From NCBI RefSeq assembly GCF_011386835.1, contig NC_088797.1, forward strand, positions 35,153,583 to 35,217,582: DNA of 64,000 nucleotides, given 5' to 3'. A model generated the notes under the pieces. It saw only the letters and a program-made list of their open reading frames with translations. It made no database searches and was not told where the DNA came from. Shown here piece after piece: positions 33,708-45,341 of the stretch (position 1 is the first letter of the stretch; the number at the start of each line of letters is the position of its first letter). Both the position numbers and the translations under genes were made by a program. This DNA is from Chrysemys picta bellii. Its lineage: Eukaryota; Chordata; Testudines; Emydidae.

Positions 33708-34721
33708 CAAATGGAGCAGTTTAGCAGGATTCTAAAGAGGATTAGACACTTCTATGAGATGTAATGAGAACATCCACATTACACTGGCTAGGAGAAGAAC
33801 TGGAGGGGATATAACACTTCATGCTCAGGACATAAGACAAGCACTAACTCGTGGATTATGGGCAGAATATGCCGAATTGCCCTTTATTGGGATTCTAAAA
33901 GCTTCATCTGAAGCGTTTAGTACTTACTGGCCACTACCTGAGAAATTACTTGAATACATAGTCCGCGGGCTCGATCCTGTATTACTTCTTTTGGGTACAA
34001 TGTGACTTGTAAATGTTTTTAATTAACTCATATCTTCATAACATTTTACTGCAACTAACAATAATGTTAAAGGCACTCAGGCAGCTAAACCACTATGTAC
34101 AGCATTGAAAATGTAGATTTTACCACCGTAATTTACATTGAAGTCAATGGGATTTAAGCATGTGCTTAAGTGCTTTAGGCCCCAGGTCAATAAATGAATG
34201 ACCCTTTGAAATACATAACTATTTACACTTTTAACTGCAGTATAAACATAAAATAACACCTATCATTTATATATTACTCAGCATTTTAAAGTGCTGTAAA
34301 AACTTTAATCAGTCTTCACCATAGTCATGATCTAGGTGAGCAGGGAACACACACTTAAATTGAAGTATCTATATTCTCAAATAAAGTCTCTCTAACTTAA
34401 TGCATTTGAATTGCTAGGAATCCTGGATGTTAATTGAGTCTCTGCATTTCCAAGTTAGAATTCACAACTGACTGAACCAACTTGCGAGCTCCACTGTATA
34501 TATTTTAGCACAAATATGACTCTTAAAAAGAGTGGACTAATGTGGTTTAAAAACAATCCCTCCTCCATGTTATTCAAAAGATACATATCTAAGAAACATC
34601 ATCATCGCTTGTTTTCCCAGGGAAAGGGTATTTTCTACTGCATTTCTGTATTTAGTAACGCTAGGCAGAAAGACCAACATTTGATTTTTTTACTGTAATA
34701 CATGCAAACTGCTGAAACTTC
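33708..34721. other. No gene seen; half-palindrome at 34131-34186
   Basis: The only recognisable item is 'gaagtcaatgggatttaagc atgtgcttaagtgctttagg', a right arm of the TTCAGCAAAGC-type MITE. Confidence 0.5.
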
Positions 34722-34897
34722 TCAAGCTCAGTGGTTTGAGCATTGGCCTGCTAAACCCAGGGTTGTGAGCTCAATCCTTGAGGGGGCCACTTAGGGATCT
34801 GGGGCAAAATCAGTACTTGGTCCTGCTAGTGAAGGCGGGGGCTGGACTCGATGACCTTTCAAGGTCCCTTCCAGTTCTAGGAGATAGGATATCTCCA
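34722..34897 (+). mobile_element. tRNA-derived SINE with CR1-type 3' tail (CryI-like)
   Basis: The head has an A-box-like 'gctcagtggtttgagcattg' and a B box GAGCTCAATCC (34767-34777). The middle reads 'gggatctggggcaaaat cagtacttggtcctgc'. The 3' part 'ctggactcgatgacctttc' and 'aaggtcccttccagttcta' copies the CR1 3' end, the arrangement known for cryptodiran turtle SINEs mobilised by CR1. A TTTA/TTTTA-rich run follows. Confidence 0.85.
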
Positions 34898-34931
34898 TTA
34901 ATTTATTTATTTTATTTTATTTTATTTATAA
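34898..34931. repeat. (TTTTA)n simple repeat
   Basis: TTTAT/TTTTA units directly follow the SINE and are probably its tail. Confidence 0.85.
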
Positions 34932-35674
34932 GCCTCACTATATTATGTTTTAGAAAAGGAGGAACTAAACTGGTACTTCAATCGAGAACTATTTAGCATC
35001 ATGAGCAAAAAACAGCCGAAGTACAATTACACTGTCTGCAAATGTCCTTTAGCCCTGAGCACATTCCGAATTACCATAAGTATCCTAGCATTCTATATTA
35101 ATGGCACCTGCATGCATGAATAGTTTTATGAATCCAAAAGAATTTTATTAGGGTTCACTATTAAAATCCCCTATGAAGTATTTTTCCTGTCATACTTGAT
35201 GTTATTTTATTACAGTTCTGAAAATAAAACTAACTTATCAACAGCGCTGTCTTGCTGGGTAATGCAGAGAAAGAGGGGATGCAGGAACATCAAGCAGTGA
35301 GGTAGGTGCCTGGGACAGCAAAATACATTCGCACCTGGGAATTAAAGTATTGGATTTGGTATTGTGCTACATAAGTTTATAAAGAAACTGGATAAAAAAC
35401 AATTAGGTACAAATACCACCATTTGGATTAGAAATTGGTTAAAAAACACAGAAACAGAGTAATTATTTATGGAAAGGTCCAAATGGACAGCCCCTAGTAA
35501 GTGGGGATAATTAACACTGGTATGAGAATTCTGGTAAACATCATATAATAAGATTGATTGAATTTACTTTATTCTTTCAGATTCGCCAGTGACACCAAAC
35601 CTGGATGAATAGCAGACACGTTTCTAGTGGAAGTTGACCTGGACGGATTGTAGCAGTGGCTTATACATATTGAA
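34932..35674. other. No gene seen
   Basis: The part at about 35370-35640 ('aaagaaactggataaaaaac', 'gaatttactttattctttc') vaguely recalls decayed CR1 3' coding text but is too weak to call. Confidence 0.4.
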
Positions 35675-36139
35675 GTCAGTGTGACGTTGCACTCCATATG
35701 TTTATGGAAATATGCTTATGAATGTGAATATAATGTAACTAAAATATGCTTTATGCAAAAGGTCTCTTGTAAGGTATCATTACAAAGCTTACAATCTACG
35801 TGTTCATCCTATTTGTATGAATGTATCATTATTGTATCTGAAGCTAGAAATATGAAGTATTACTCTGAAGTCCTATTGTAATTATGCAAAATGTGGGCCG
35901 TTAATGGTGCTTTAGAATCTTGATGGCTCCCATTGACCAGAACAATTGGTTGTAAATGGCTCTGTTTACTTGTAAGCCTTCCTGTATACCTGGGTACCAG
36001 CCAGTGAGTGATGAAGTCTCACAGGACATGTAAACATGTCACATGATACTGGAATCCATCTTAAACCTGGTGCTTTTCCATTTAGAAGGAAGGGTGGAAA
36101 CCCAGAGAGAGACAAAGGATTCCCGCCTTGTGCCAAAGA

Positions 36140-36146
36140 TATAAAA
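36140..36146 (+). promoter_or_regulatory. TATA box of the LTR
   Basis: TATAAAA lies about 290 bp upstream of the AATAAA signal in the same LTR, as expected for a U3 promoter. Confidence 0.6.
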
Positions 36147-36427
36147 GGGGGTGGAACAGAACAAAGGGGGCTGCAGGCATGAGAAATCCCCTAGTTACCA
36201 CCTGAGATGGAACTAACAAGGACTGTACCGGGGAAAGGATTGGGCCCAGACTAAGAAGGAGTCTAGTCTGTGAAAGAAGCTTATTGGAACATCTCTGAGA
36301 TTTACCTGTATTCAGTTTCTTAAATGTATTAGGCTTAGACTTGCGTGTTTTGTTTTATTTTGCTTGGTAACTTACTTTGTTCTGTCTGTTATTTCTTGAA
36401 ACCACTTAAATCCTACTTTTTATACTT

Positions 36428-36433
36428 AATAAA
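36428..36433 (+). promoter_or_regulatory. Polyadenylation signal of the LTR
   Basis: AATAAA within 'acttaataaaatccctg'. The sister LTR has 'atttaataaaatcac' at the corresponding place (about 61066-61080). Confidence 0.65.
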
Positions 36434-36841
36434 ATCCCTGTTGTTTATTAATTAACCCAGAGTAAGTGATTAATACCTGGGGGAGCAAACAGCTGTGCAT
36501 CTCTCTCTATCAGTGTCATAGAGGGCAGACAATTTATGAGTTTACCCTGTATAAGCTTTATACAGAGTAAAACTGATTTATTTGGGGTTTGGATCCCACT
36601 GGGAGCTGGGTGTCTGGGTGCTGGAGACAGGAATATCTGCTGAGTGGTTTTTGGTTAAAGTCTGCAGCTTTGGGGGCGTGGAACAGACCTGGGTTTGTGT
36701 TGCAGCAGACTAGCAAGTCTGGCTCAACAAGGCAGGGTTCTGGAGTCCCAAGCTGGCAGAGCAAAATGGGCTCAGAGGTAATTTCAGCACATCAGGTGAC
36801 AGTCCCCAGGGGGTCTCTGTGACCAAACCGGTCATGGTGAG

Positions 36842-37880
36842 ATTCAGCAATTAATAAATGAATATTCACTCAACTAAGCAGAGGAAATAAACAGATACAA
36901 AATGCTATTTGGAAAAAATGAATCTGAAAAAATAAAAATAAAACTGGGTGTGACAGTAGATAGCAAACTAATGTAAATAGAGGCTTTCAATACTTACACT
37001 CAGCACTATTGGGAATAAAGCCAATGTAGTTCTTGGGTGTGCATATACCAAAAGAGATTCCAATATAGAGCTAGAACTAAGGAGGGCAGCTGTGCCATTC
37101 TGTGCTGTGGCCACTTGCGGAATGTGATCTATAGTCTCCAATTTAGGACAGATTTTTTAAAAGGGAAAGTAAATACAATATAAAAGCAAAATTGGGCTCA
37201 GGGTGATGTGAGAACGCTGAATAGTATTTTGCGCCATGAGCAGGCCTATTGTTTTCACCCTCAGTAGGACTACTTGTGGAGTCAGGGTACCAGAATATGG
37301 CCCATTGGAAGGCAAGCATGTACAGCCTCAGAAGACACTAAGGCACACAGACAGCAATGGCCTGAAGCTAAGGAGGAAATGTTTAGGTCTGAGAATAGGA
37401 AAGTGTTCTGACAATGTGCACAACTGGTCAGTGGAACAGATTGACAAAGGAAGGGAATAATATACTAGTATTGCCAGTATCAAAGGACGGGTGAGAGACG
37501 ACATGAGTGGAAAGGTGTTCCTGCTGGCTGGCCACAGGTCTTTTCTAAAGCTGTTAGCTATGCCATGTTTTTTTTAAATGCCTAAGAATGTAAAGTAGGA
37601 AGAATCATTTATCTTTGTGGGGAGGTTTTGTATCAGAATTTCACGAATTTTAAAAGCAAACAGAAAAATAATGGAAACTGTGGAGGCCAGAATGATTAAT
37701 TCTGTAGACTATTCTCATTCAGCTGTGATATTAAGATAGCATACTGGAGTGAGTGTGTGTAAAACACATACTGACTGGAGCTGAAGGTTCTAGTAGAAAA
37801 TTATTGCCCCTTGGGTTAAAAAGGGGACTAAATTAAGATAATGTTGAAACTGCCTGCCAAGAGAATTATATTGACCATAC
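36842..37880. other. No gene seen
   Basis: The part from 36860 to 37090 ('ttaataaatgaatattcact', 'gactaa', 'gattccaatatagag') looks like old degraded repeat, but no family can be fixed. Confidence 0.4.
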
Positions 37881-37883
37881 TTA

Positions 37884-38049
37884 GGCCCCAATTCAGCAAA
37901 GCGCTTAAAGCATGTTCTTACGTCCATCCTGACTCCAGCAAAGCATGTAGGCATGTTCTTGGCTTAAGCCCCACTGAAGTTAAGTACATGCTTTACTTGA
38001 ATAGGGTTGGATTTAAGAACATGCTTAAGGGCTTTGCTGAATTGAGACC
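37884..38049. mobile_element. Palindromic MITE, 166 bp, TTA target site
   Basis: Flanked by TTA on both sides (37881-37883, 38050-38052). Ends GGCCCCAATTCAGCAAAGC and, reverse-complemented, GGTCTCAATTCAGCAAAGC. Inner arms 'cttaagcccc'/'aagaacatgcttaa' continue the complementarity. The three-base duplication suits a Harbinger-type MITE. Confidence 0.75.
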
Positions 38050-38157
38050 TTAAAGTAATTTTTTCAACCTAAGGACAGTAGTTTTAATGATGATAAAGAC
38101 TTCTCTTTCTGTCTCTCTCTGGGACAAATCTTGCTGGCCTCTCTCATTGCTCTTTTA

Positions 38158-38264
38158 TGATACCTATACTCACTTTGAACAGTATCTTGCTGTCACATAG
38201 TCCAACTGACTTTAATAGGAACACGTGAGGAGTAAGATACTGTTAAACATGAGTAAGCGTATCA
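38158..38264. repeat. Palindromic MITE (GATACTCACTTTGAACAGTATC type)
   Basis: Left arm 'tgatacctatactcactttg aacagtatcttgctg' is mirrored by 'gtaagatactgttaaacatg agtaagcgtatca'. Confidence 0.7.
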
Positions 38265-38993
38265 CAATCCAACCCTTAATAAATAAGAGGCCAATTAAAG
38301 AGAACGTTTTCCTCGGTAGTCCAGAGGTCTCAGTCAGTTCAGTGACCTTTGTCAAGGACGGCTGTGCCAGAGTTTGGGATCACAGAACTGCCAAGTCCTA
38401 CTGGCAACTTCTAACCTTTTTCTTTCTTACAAAGATAAACAATTAAAAAGAAGGAAATTCTATGCAAAAAACCTCTAGTGTGACTGCAATGATACATTTG
38501 AGAAATCAAACAGTCTAAAGTTTGGAAATGCAAAGTTAGATTGAAAGTTCAACCTTAACTCGTCTTCCTCATTAGCCTATATCACAACTAGGGCTGTCAA
38601 GCGATTAAAAAAATTAATCGTGATTAATCGCACTGTTAAACAATAATAGAATACCATTTATTTAAATATTTTTGAATGTTTTCTACATTTTCAAATATAT
38701 TGATTTCAATTACAACACAGAATACAAAGTGTACAGTGCTCACTTTGCAAATATTTGTAATCCAAAATAAATATACTGTAAAAAACAAAATAGTATTTTT
38801 CAATTCACTCAATACAAGTACAGTAGTGCAAGCTCTCTATCATGAAAGTTGAATTTACAAATGTAGAATTATGTATAAAAAATAACTGCATTCAAAAATA
38901 AAACAATGTAAAACTTTAGAACCTACAAGTCCACTCAGTCCTACTTCAGCCAATCACTCAGACAAACAAGTTTGGTTACAATTTGCAGGAGAT

Positions 38994-39054
38994 AATGCTG
39001 CCCACGTCTTGTTTACAATGTTATCTGAATTGTAAACAAGACGTGGGCAGCATT
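38994..39054. repeat. Perfect 26-bp inverted repeat in the hAT
   Basis: The arm at 38994-39019 (begins AATGCTGCCCACG) and the arm at 39029-39054 (ends CGTGGGCAGCATT) are perfect complements separated by 9 bases, forming a strong hairpin. Confidence 0.95.
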
Positions 39055-39067
39055 AGAACAGGCGTTC

Positions 39068-39420
39068 TCATGGCACTGTTGTAGCCGGCATCACAAGATA
39101 TTTATGTGTCAGATGCGCTAAAGCTTCATATATCACTTCATGCTTCAACCACCATTCCAGAAGACATGCGTCCATGCTGATGATGGATTCTGCTCGATAA
39201 CAATCCAAAGCAGAGCGGACCGATGCATGCTCATTTTCATCATCTGAGTCAGATGCCACCAGTAGAAGGTTGATTTTCTTTTTTGGTGGTTCAGGTTCTG
39301 TAGTTTCCGCATCAGAGTGTTGCTCTTTTAAGACATCTGAAAGCATTCTCCACACCTCGTCCCTCTCAGATTTTGGACGGCACTTCAGATTCTTAAACCT
39401 TAATTCGAGTGCTGTCTCTG
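39068..39420 (-). pseudogene. hAT transposase C-terminal (dimerisation) relic
   Basis: hAT transposases dimerise through a conserved C-terminal segment. On the minus strand the frame reads ELRFKNLKCRPKSERDEVW, an acidic/basic linker (EPEPPKKKINLL, ASDSDDENEHASV), and then CLLEWWLKHEVIYEALAHL and HKYLVMPATTVP. The W-W-x(2-3)-H and L-A-x2-x-K-Y-L-x3-P-A-T spacing is the hAT dimerisation signature, with S changed to T in PATTVP. A stop ends it before the usual ER. Upstream to about 39540 another frame continues with VLADDSAHVRFKNTF, so at least one frameshift is present. The catalytic domain is absent. Confidence 0.85.
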
Positions 39421-39761
39421 TCCTTAGAAATCAGAAATCTCACATTGATACCTTCTTTGTGTTTTGTCAAATCTGCTGTGAAAGTGTTCTTAAAACGAAC
39501 ATGTGCTGAGTCATCAGCCAAGACTGCTATAACATGAAAGATATGGCAGAATGCAGGTTAAAAAGAACAGGAGACATACAATTCCCCCCAAGGAGTTCAG
39601 TCACAAATGTAATTAATTCATTTTTTTTAAGGAGCATCATCAGCATGGAAGCATGTCGGGGCATATGAATGTTTAGCATATCTGGCACATAAATACTTTG
39701 CAACGCCGGCTACAGAAGTGCCATGCAAATGCCTGTTCTCACTTTCAGGTGACATAAATAA

Positions 39762-40013
39762 GGGCTGGTCCACACTAACCCACCAGTTCGAACTAAGATA
39801 CGCAACTTCAGCTACGTTATTCATGTAGCTGAAGTCGAACTATCTTAGTTCGAACTTACCGCGGGTCCACACGCGGCAGGCAGGCTCCCCTATCGACTCC
39901 GCGTACTCCTCTCGCGGAGCAGGAGTACCGGCGTCAACGGCGAGCACTTCCGGGATCGATCCCAGAAGATCGATTGCTTACCGCCGGACCCGGAGGTAAG
40001 TATAGACGTGCCC
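39762..40013. mobile_element. Harbinger-type MITE, 252 bp, nested in hAT
   Basis: Flanked by TAA on both sides (39759-39761, 40014-40016). Ends GGGCTGGTCCACACTA and, reverse-complemented, GGGCACGTCTATACTT resemble the TIRs of the 5509 element (GGGTATGTCTACACTA). Internally 'gttcgaactaagat' is mirrored by 'atcttagttcgaac'. Confidence 0.88.
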
Positions 40014-40545
40014 TAAGAAGCAGTCAGCAGTATCTCTCGTAAATGTAAACAAACTTGTTTGTTTTAGCTATTGGCTGAACAAGAATTTGGACTGAGTGGA
40101 CTTGTAGGCACTAAAGTTTTACATTGCTTTGTTTTTGAATGCAGTTATGTAACAACACCAAAAATCTACATTTGTAAGTTACACTTTCACGATAAAGAGA
40201 TTGCACTACAGTTCTTGTATGAGGTGAATTGAAAACTACTATTTCTTTTGTTTATCGTTTTTACAGTGCAAATATTTGTAATAAAAATAATAATATAAAG
40301 TGAGTACTGTACACTTTGTATTCTGTGTTGTAATAGAAACCAATATATTTGAAAATGTAGAAAAACATCCAAAAATATTTAATAAATTTCAATTGGTATT
40401 CTATTGTTTAACAGTGCGATTAATCATGATTAATCTTTTTAATTGCAGCTAATTTTTTTTAGTTAATCGCGTGAGTTAACCACGATTAATCAACATCCCT
40501 AATTACAACATGATTTCACTTCATCCCAAAATAAATATAATAGAG

Positions 40546-40741
40546 CAGGGGTGGGCAAACTACAGCCCAGGGGCTGCATCTGGCCCGTCAGACATTTTAA
40601 TTCGGTGCTCTAGCTCCTGCTGGGGAGCGGGGTCCGGGGTTTGCCCTGCTCCACGCGACTCTCAAAAGCAGCGGCATGTCCCCCCGTCCCCCAGCTCCTA
40701 CACATAGGGGCAGCCAGGGGGCTCCGCAAGCTGCCCCTTAT
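40546..40741. mobile_element. Fragment of hAT (CAGGGGTGGGCAAAC end)
   Basis: The left end CAGGGGTGGGCAAACTACAG followed by 'ggctgcatctggcccgtcag' is a widespread hAT terminus. The right end and target duplication are missing. GC-rich text ends near 40741. Confidence 0.6.
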
Positions 40742-42120
40742 GTGTATTTTATTTGATATGAATCCCTAAGTGGCTTAGGACCCATCTACATAAGAAGTTG
40801 CATCTTACCAAGGTTTTTAGGGAGGAAAGTATACCATAGCTGTTCACATGGGGGGCGGGGGGGGAGGGAATATTGTTGGATTTAGGTTTTTCTGAAGTAG
40901 CTCCTCGTTATACTTTTAATTTGATTGTGTTTTTAATTTTGGCAAAGATGTCTGCAGCCAACAAGAGGTGTTTTAAAAACCCATTATACAAAGAAATATG
41001 TACACTTATATAGCGATAGAGGCTGTATGCCAAGGGTGAAAAGCCTGCCTCCACTGAAGTCCTGGCAAATCTCCCACTGATTTCAATGGAGCCAGGATTT
41101 CAGCCCATGAATTTTTAATTTGGGGGTTGCAATCAGGTGTCAGGATTCCAACCACTCTGTCCTTCCCATTTTGTTAAATGGTCCCTATTGAAAAAACGGT
41201 CACGCTATGGCCAAGGTTGAGAACCTGTATGCTCTAAACTATTTCTTTACTAGTGAATCATATCAGATTTCCTTGCTAAAATAGCGGGTAGACTTTTCTT
41301 AAAGGTTTTCCTCCTGTTGTTTCACCTGACTGGATTAATACATGTTCCACTCATTGGTATGAAGAAATTTCAAATAGAATATAAAATTAAATACAAGTTA
41401 TTTGAAAGTATGTTACAGCAAAGGATAAAAACACATAATTCCATCAACAAAAAGAGTTGCCTGTCAAAAATGTAACATACAGAGTACAAATGAAAGAGCC
41501 AATCTGTTTTTTTTTATGTTTGAAAAATTACAATAATCCTTTTAGCGATTTTTAAAAAATGTGAGGAGTACATTAGGCTGGATTAACTGATGGTGTTTAT
41601 CATACTTTGTATTGTGGTTTCAGGAAATATTCTGGCAATGCTGGGTTTCTACAAATGGACTTAAAATTAATCAACATCTATGTATGAGGAAGTTTAAGCC
41701 ATTATTAATACTCTGTAAATACAGATCGCCTTAGAGCTAACCCCAAGTGTCTACCATCTGCTGAGCTGTTGTAATCAAATTTTTAAAGAGCCTGGTCATA
41801 CTTCATGATTCTTCTAAGGAAAGAGCATCCTCAACTACATCAGCAACGTTTAAATTCCACTTGTGCAATGCAATAATTTCCTATGGCCTTTGTTAAGGAA
41901 AAAGTGTATGATGGTGACTAAAAGCCGATGAAGCAATCCAAGACTTTTTAAAAATGTTGCATGGGCTACGAAGGAGTTGTTCTTTTTACTTACAACACTG
42001 ACTAAAAATATTAAAGTTAAGAGTAAACACTTACATTTTCTTTAGTAAAGTATGTTCGATGCTAGTATGGATGTATGTGACATTAACTAACCGCTTCAGT
42101 AACTTCAGGATTGTAATGCA
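40742..42120. other. No gene seen; one palindromic MITE (41037-41102)
   Basis: Apart from the MITE copy (TGAA...GTCCTGGC to GCCAGGATTTCA) and a G-rich run near 40850-40865, this is AT-rich sequence without a recognised element. Confidence 0.5.
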
Positions 42121-42133
42121 CATTAATTATACT

Positions 42134-42249
42134 CAAAAAGAACAGGAGTACTTGTGGCACCTTAGAGACTAACAAATTTGTCTCTAAGGTGCCACAAGTA
42201 CTCCTGTTCTTTTTGAGGATACAGACTAACACGGCTGCTACTCTGAAAC
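42134..42249. mobile_element. Penelope-like ends only, inverted pair (116 bp)
   Basis: A 13-bp target duplication CATTAATTATACT flanks it (42121-42133, 42250-42262). The body is 'gaacaggagtacttgtggca ccttagagactaac' followed at once by its inverted copy and by 'gactaacacggctgctactc'. It is the same structure as 30939-31723 with everything between the ends deleted. Confidence 0.9.
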
Positions 42250-42262
42250 CATTAATTATACT

Positions 42263-43167
42263 GCAGTTTTAGTAAAGACAGTCAAATCAAAAATAAATGC
42301 ACCATGCACTTAACTTGAGATACTCTGCACAATCCTTTCTAAACCTGACAACATTGATCCTGGTTAACAAACATGGTAAAAGGCACCAGCTTTCAAATAA
42401 TTTATTGTCCCAGACTCAGGGACAATTTTTCCTGTATCCAGTTTATTTACATATAAAGGACAGGGAATGTGATCAATTTCCATTTTACAGAATTTCTTTC
42501 TACTCCTTTCTTCGGGGATTACTTCCAGACCATGTCTCTGTTAAAATGGCAAGTGTTTGGCACATGGAATTCACCAGTCAGTAGGGGATGCACCAGAGGT
42601 GACAGCCATCTGCATGAAGTCCTTTAACAATACCTCCTCACTGCCTCCTCAGTCTTTCCCCCTGCCCACCCAACTGCCTCTCCTCACTATCTGCCTCCGT
42701 CCTATTCCCACAGAGAAGCTGTGAAGGGACTTCTAGAGGGAAGGGTAGAGGGGGAAAAGAAATTGAGGATGAAATGCTATGCCCTTTCGGTGCCCCTCCC
42801 TCCATATATTCACAAGAGTTGTGTTCCCTCTACCCTTCAAAATGAAAAGGACCTACTGGCCCATAGTCATAATACAAACAAACAAACAGGAGGTAACTTT
42901 TCCAGGTTTCTAAAACTAATTAGTTAATTTTTTTCTTTCCTCCTAAGCATTCTTCAGTTGAGCTCTTGTTAGGAAAATCAACAGTCCTTGTAGGCAGAGT
43001 TTTACAAATCAACAGTGACTATAAGACACACAAAAAATTCAGAAGCATCTCACACATATTTTTCCCATGAAATGAGTGGCATGTATATTCATGGCATATG
43101 ATTGCATGAGGCAGTAGAAGGGTTTTATCTATGTGAGATGCATAACTAACTCCTACCTTCACGCTAT
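42263..43167. other. No gene seen
   Basis: A CT-rich patch lies at 42640-42720 and a short (CAAA)n run near 42873-42887. No family is recognised. Confidence 0.5.
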
Positions 43168-43252
43168 GGGCCAAATCCAGCTGGTGTTAATTGGTGTAAT
43201 TACATCAGATACAGCAGATTTCAATGCTGTACACCAGCTAAGGATCCAGCCC
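43168..43252. repeat. Short palindromic MITE (GGGCCAAATCCAGCTGG type)
   Basis: Left GGGCCAAATCCAGCTGGTGT; right, reverse-complemented, GGGCTGGATCCTTAGCTGGT. Sister of 20906-20992. Confidence 0.7.
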
Positions 43253-43317
43253 TTTGTGAGCATCACAATCATCCCAAATCAATGCTATTAAAACTTTTAT
43301 TGCATACCACACCATCA

Positions 43318-43738
43318 TAGGGCTGCCAAAATTTGGTAATATTTAAAAACCAAACACTGTAGTAGGAGCCCCGGAACCTCCACTGCCTCACTTCTTTATC
43401 CCTGAGGTGCTGCCCCTGCCCCACCTCTTCCCTCAAGGCTCTATCCCCCATCCACTCCTCTTTTCCCCCACCCCACCCCACCCGGTCGCTCGCTGCTTTT
43501 CCCCTCTTACTCCCCAGCCCAGGTCAGGAGGGACTCACTTGGGGAGCCGCAGCTGGGAGATGCGGCCACCCAGCGCAGGTAGAAGGGGGCACCGGCTGAG
43601 TCGAGGCTGGTGCAGGTGATGACCTGGCACCTCCCCACCCACAACAATTGGACTTTGGTCAGTAGATCTGACCAGACACTGTCAGGTCTCCTTTTCAACT
43701 GGACTTTCCGGTTGAAAACCGGGCACCTGGCCACCCTA
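43318..43738. mobile_element. Non-autonomous hAT (TAGGGTGGCCAGG type), 421 bp
   Basis: Left end TAGGGCTGCCAAAATTTGG; right end, reverse-complemented, TAGGGTGGCCAGGTGCCCGG. The 8-bp flanks CACCATCA and CACTATCT share 6 of 8. The right end, 'ggaaagtccag...aaaaggagacctgaca gtgtctggtc' on the minus strand, matches the element at 50745. Confidence 0.75.
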
Positions 43739-43740
43739 CA

Positions 43741-43743
43741 CTA

Positions 43744-43774
<31 letters not shown>

Positions 43775-43796
43775 GACAGACAGACAGACAGACACG
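43741..43796. repeat. (CT)n(CA)n(CAGA)n microsatellite
   Basis: Pure CT, then CA, then ACAG tetranucleotide runs follow each other. Confidence 0.95.
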
Positions 43797-44966
43797 TATG
43801 CGCGCATCCAGTCACTGTCTGGAGTTTTTCCCTCCCTAAATGATCTCCACACTCATCTGCTCTTTGCTCTTGGAGTGTGGAAATGATGTTACATTACTTT
43901 AGACTTGGCACTAGCTCACACAGAGCCTTATTATACAGAATGATTTGAACTCTTCCAATGTTCCAATTAAGCTCTTTTTTATGCTGCTTACAATCTCCAG
44001 AAGCTGACTTCTTCTGCAGAACTTGGCTGCATCAGATTGTTCTTTCTATATTTGATCAGGGAGAACAAAGTCAGCTGTGTATCTTTCTTCCTCCCGTCCT
44101 CCATTCACTTATTTCATTGTTATTAGGATACCAGATATTGTTTATATTATTTTGGGATATATTCCAGCAGTAATTAGCCCTCCCTAGTAGATTTCTACAG
44201 ATTTTTTAAAAATCCAGGATGTTCATCGATAGAGCAATTAGGATTCCATCTAAAATTTGCAAATTAAAACAAGCATTTCATTTTTCTAAACTGAAAATAT
44301 TTTTTTTGGAAGTAGATTAGGCGTAGCTTTATTCAATACTGAGGCCCATGCACAGTCCTTATGTTGTGTGTGGTACTCCCCCTGATATCCACGAGATTTA
44401 TGCTCATGGAATAAGAAGAGACAGATACTTCTAACTACCGTTAAATCAACCCAGCAATTACTCCTGATTTAATATTTGTTTCTATTTCCTCAAATGTTAC
44501 TATAAACTACTTTTCTCCTCATATTTAAAAAAAACAAAGAGACTGAATGACTCAGACAACTGGTAATAAGATATGGAGTTTTTCAGCTCTAGGTCATAGG
44601 GTCAAATCTATCAACAGCTGGCACTGACTGAAAATGGTTATCATGTGAGGGCTATATAATGGCCTTATGTGAAATGAGTTTGTGCTGTCACAACTCTGCA
44701 AAGTTTGCTAAATTTGTCTCACACTCAGTTTGACAAAATAATTTGTGGAGTCTGGCTGGCTTGATTTTACGTGTTCAAATAGACCTAAAAATTCAAAGCA
44801 AAACTGCCAAATGTCCAAGTTTCACCTGGTGTTGGCTGAAACCATGAGCTTTGTAGGACTTAGCTGGCAAATGTGTCACTACAGGGATCCATGGACCATT
44901 CATTCCTGAAGACAGGGGACGCATTAGCTGTGTGGCATGGAAATGCAGTCTGAAGACAACAATAGC
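43797..44966. other. No gene seen; AT-rich
   Basis: No recognised element was found. Confidence 0.5.
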
Positions 44967-45341
44967 TTAGGCCATGGCTACACTTGCAGATGTAGAGTGC
45001 TTTGGGTTAAACCAGCCTTCGGAGAGCGCACCAGGGAAAGCGCTCCAGACTGTCCACACTGAAAGCTGCAAGCGCACTGGCGTGGCCACATTCGCAGCAC
45101 TTGAAGCGACATTTGGAGTGGTGCATTATGGGCAGCTATCCCACAGAGCACCTCTTCCCATTCTGGCGCTGTGGCTTGTGGGAAGGGGGCGTGGGGTGCG
45201 GGACATTCTGGATCCTGTCCCAACGCCCCGTGATGCTTCGCTTCGGATCCCAGCAATCCCTGTGTTTCCGTCCACATTTGGCGCCATCTTTCAACGGTTT
45301 CTGTGGCGAGCGCGCTTTGTCTTCCCTTTCGGTCTGCGGGA

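Larger units (their letters stand above)
35680..36836 (+). mobile_element. Solo ERV-type LTR, 1.16 kb
   Basis: It starts TGTGACG and ends at GGTCATG, with near-duplicate 5-bp flanks GTCAG (35675-35679) and GTGAG (36837-36841). TATAAAA (36140-36146) and AATAAA (36428-36433) lie in LTR order. From about 36240 it matches the LTR at 59691-61478 closely: 'gaaccacttaaatcctatttt', 'cctgggggagcaaac', 'cagtgttatagaggg' and 'ggtgacagtccccaggggg' have clear counterparts. No gag, pol or env is adjacent. A 5-bp duplication suits several retroviral classes, so the class is open. Confidence 0.82.
38589..40501 (-). mobile_element. hAT DNA transposon deletion derivative, 1.9 kb
   Basis: Ends TAGGGCTGTCAAGCGATTAA and, reverse-complemented, TAGGGATGTTGATTAATCG. 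The 8-bp flanks ATCACAAC (38581-38588) and ATTACAAC (40502-40509) differ at one base. Subterminal ATTAATCG words are repeated at both ends. On the minus strand it keeps the C-terminal dimerisation part of the transposase (39068-39420). The catalytic region is gone. A Harbinger MITE (39762-40013) has inserted into it. Confidence 0.9.

Noticed and set aside
34722..34800. tRNA gene
   Set aside because: Only box-like words are present, the cloverleaf does not close, and a CR1-type tail follows, so it is a SINE.
43741..43796. Regulatory (GAGA-type) site in the CT/CA run
   Set aside because: A plain microsatellite explains it.
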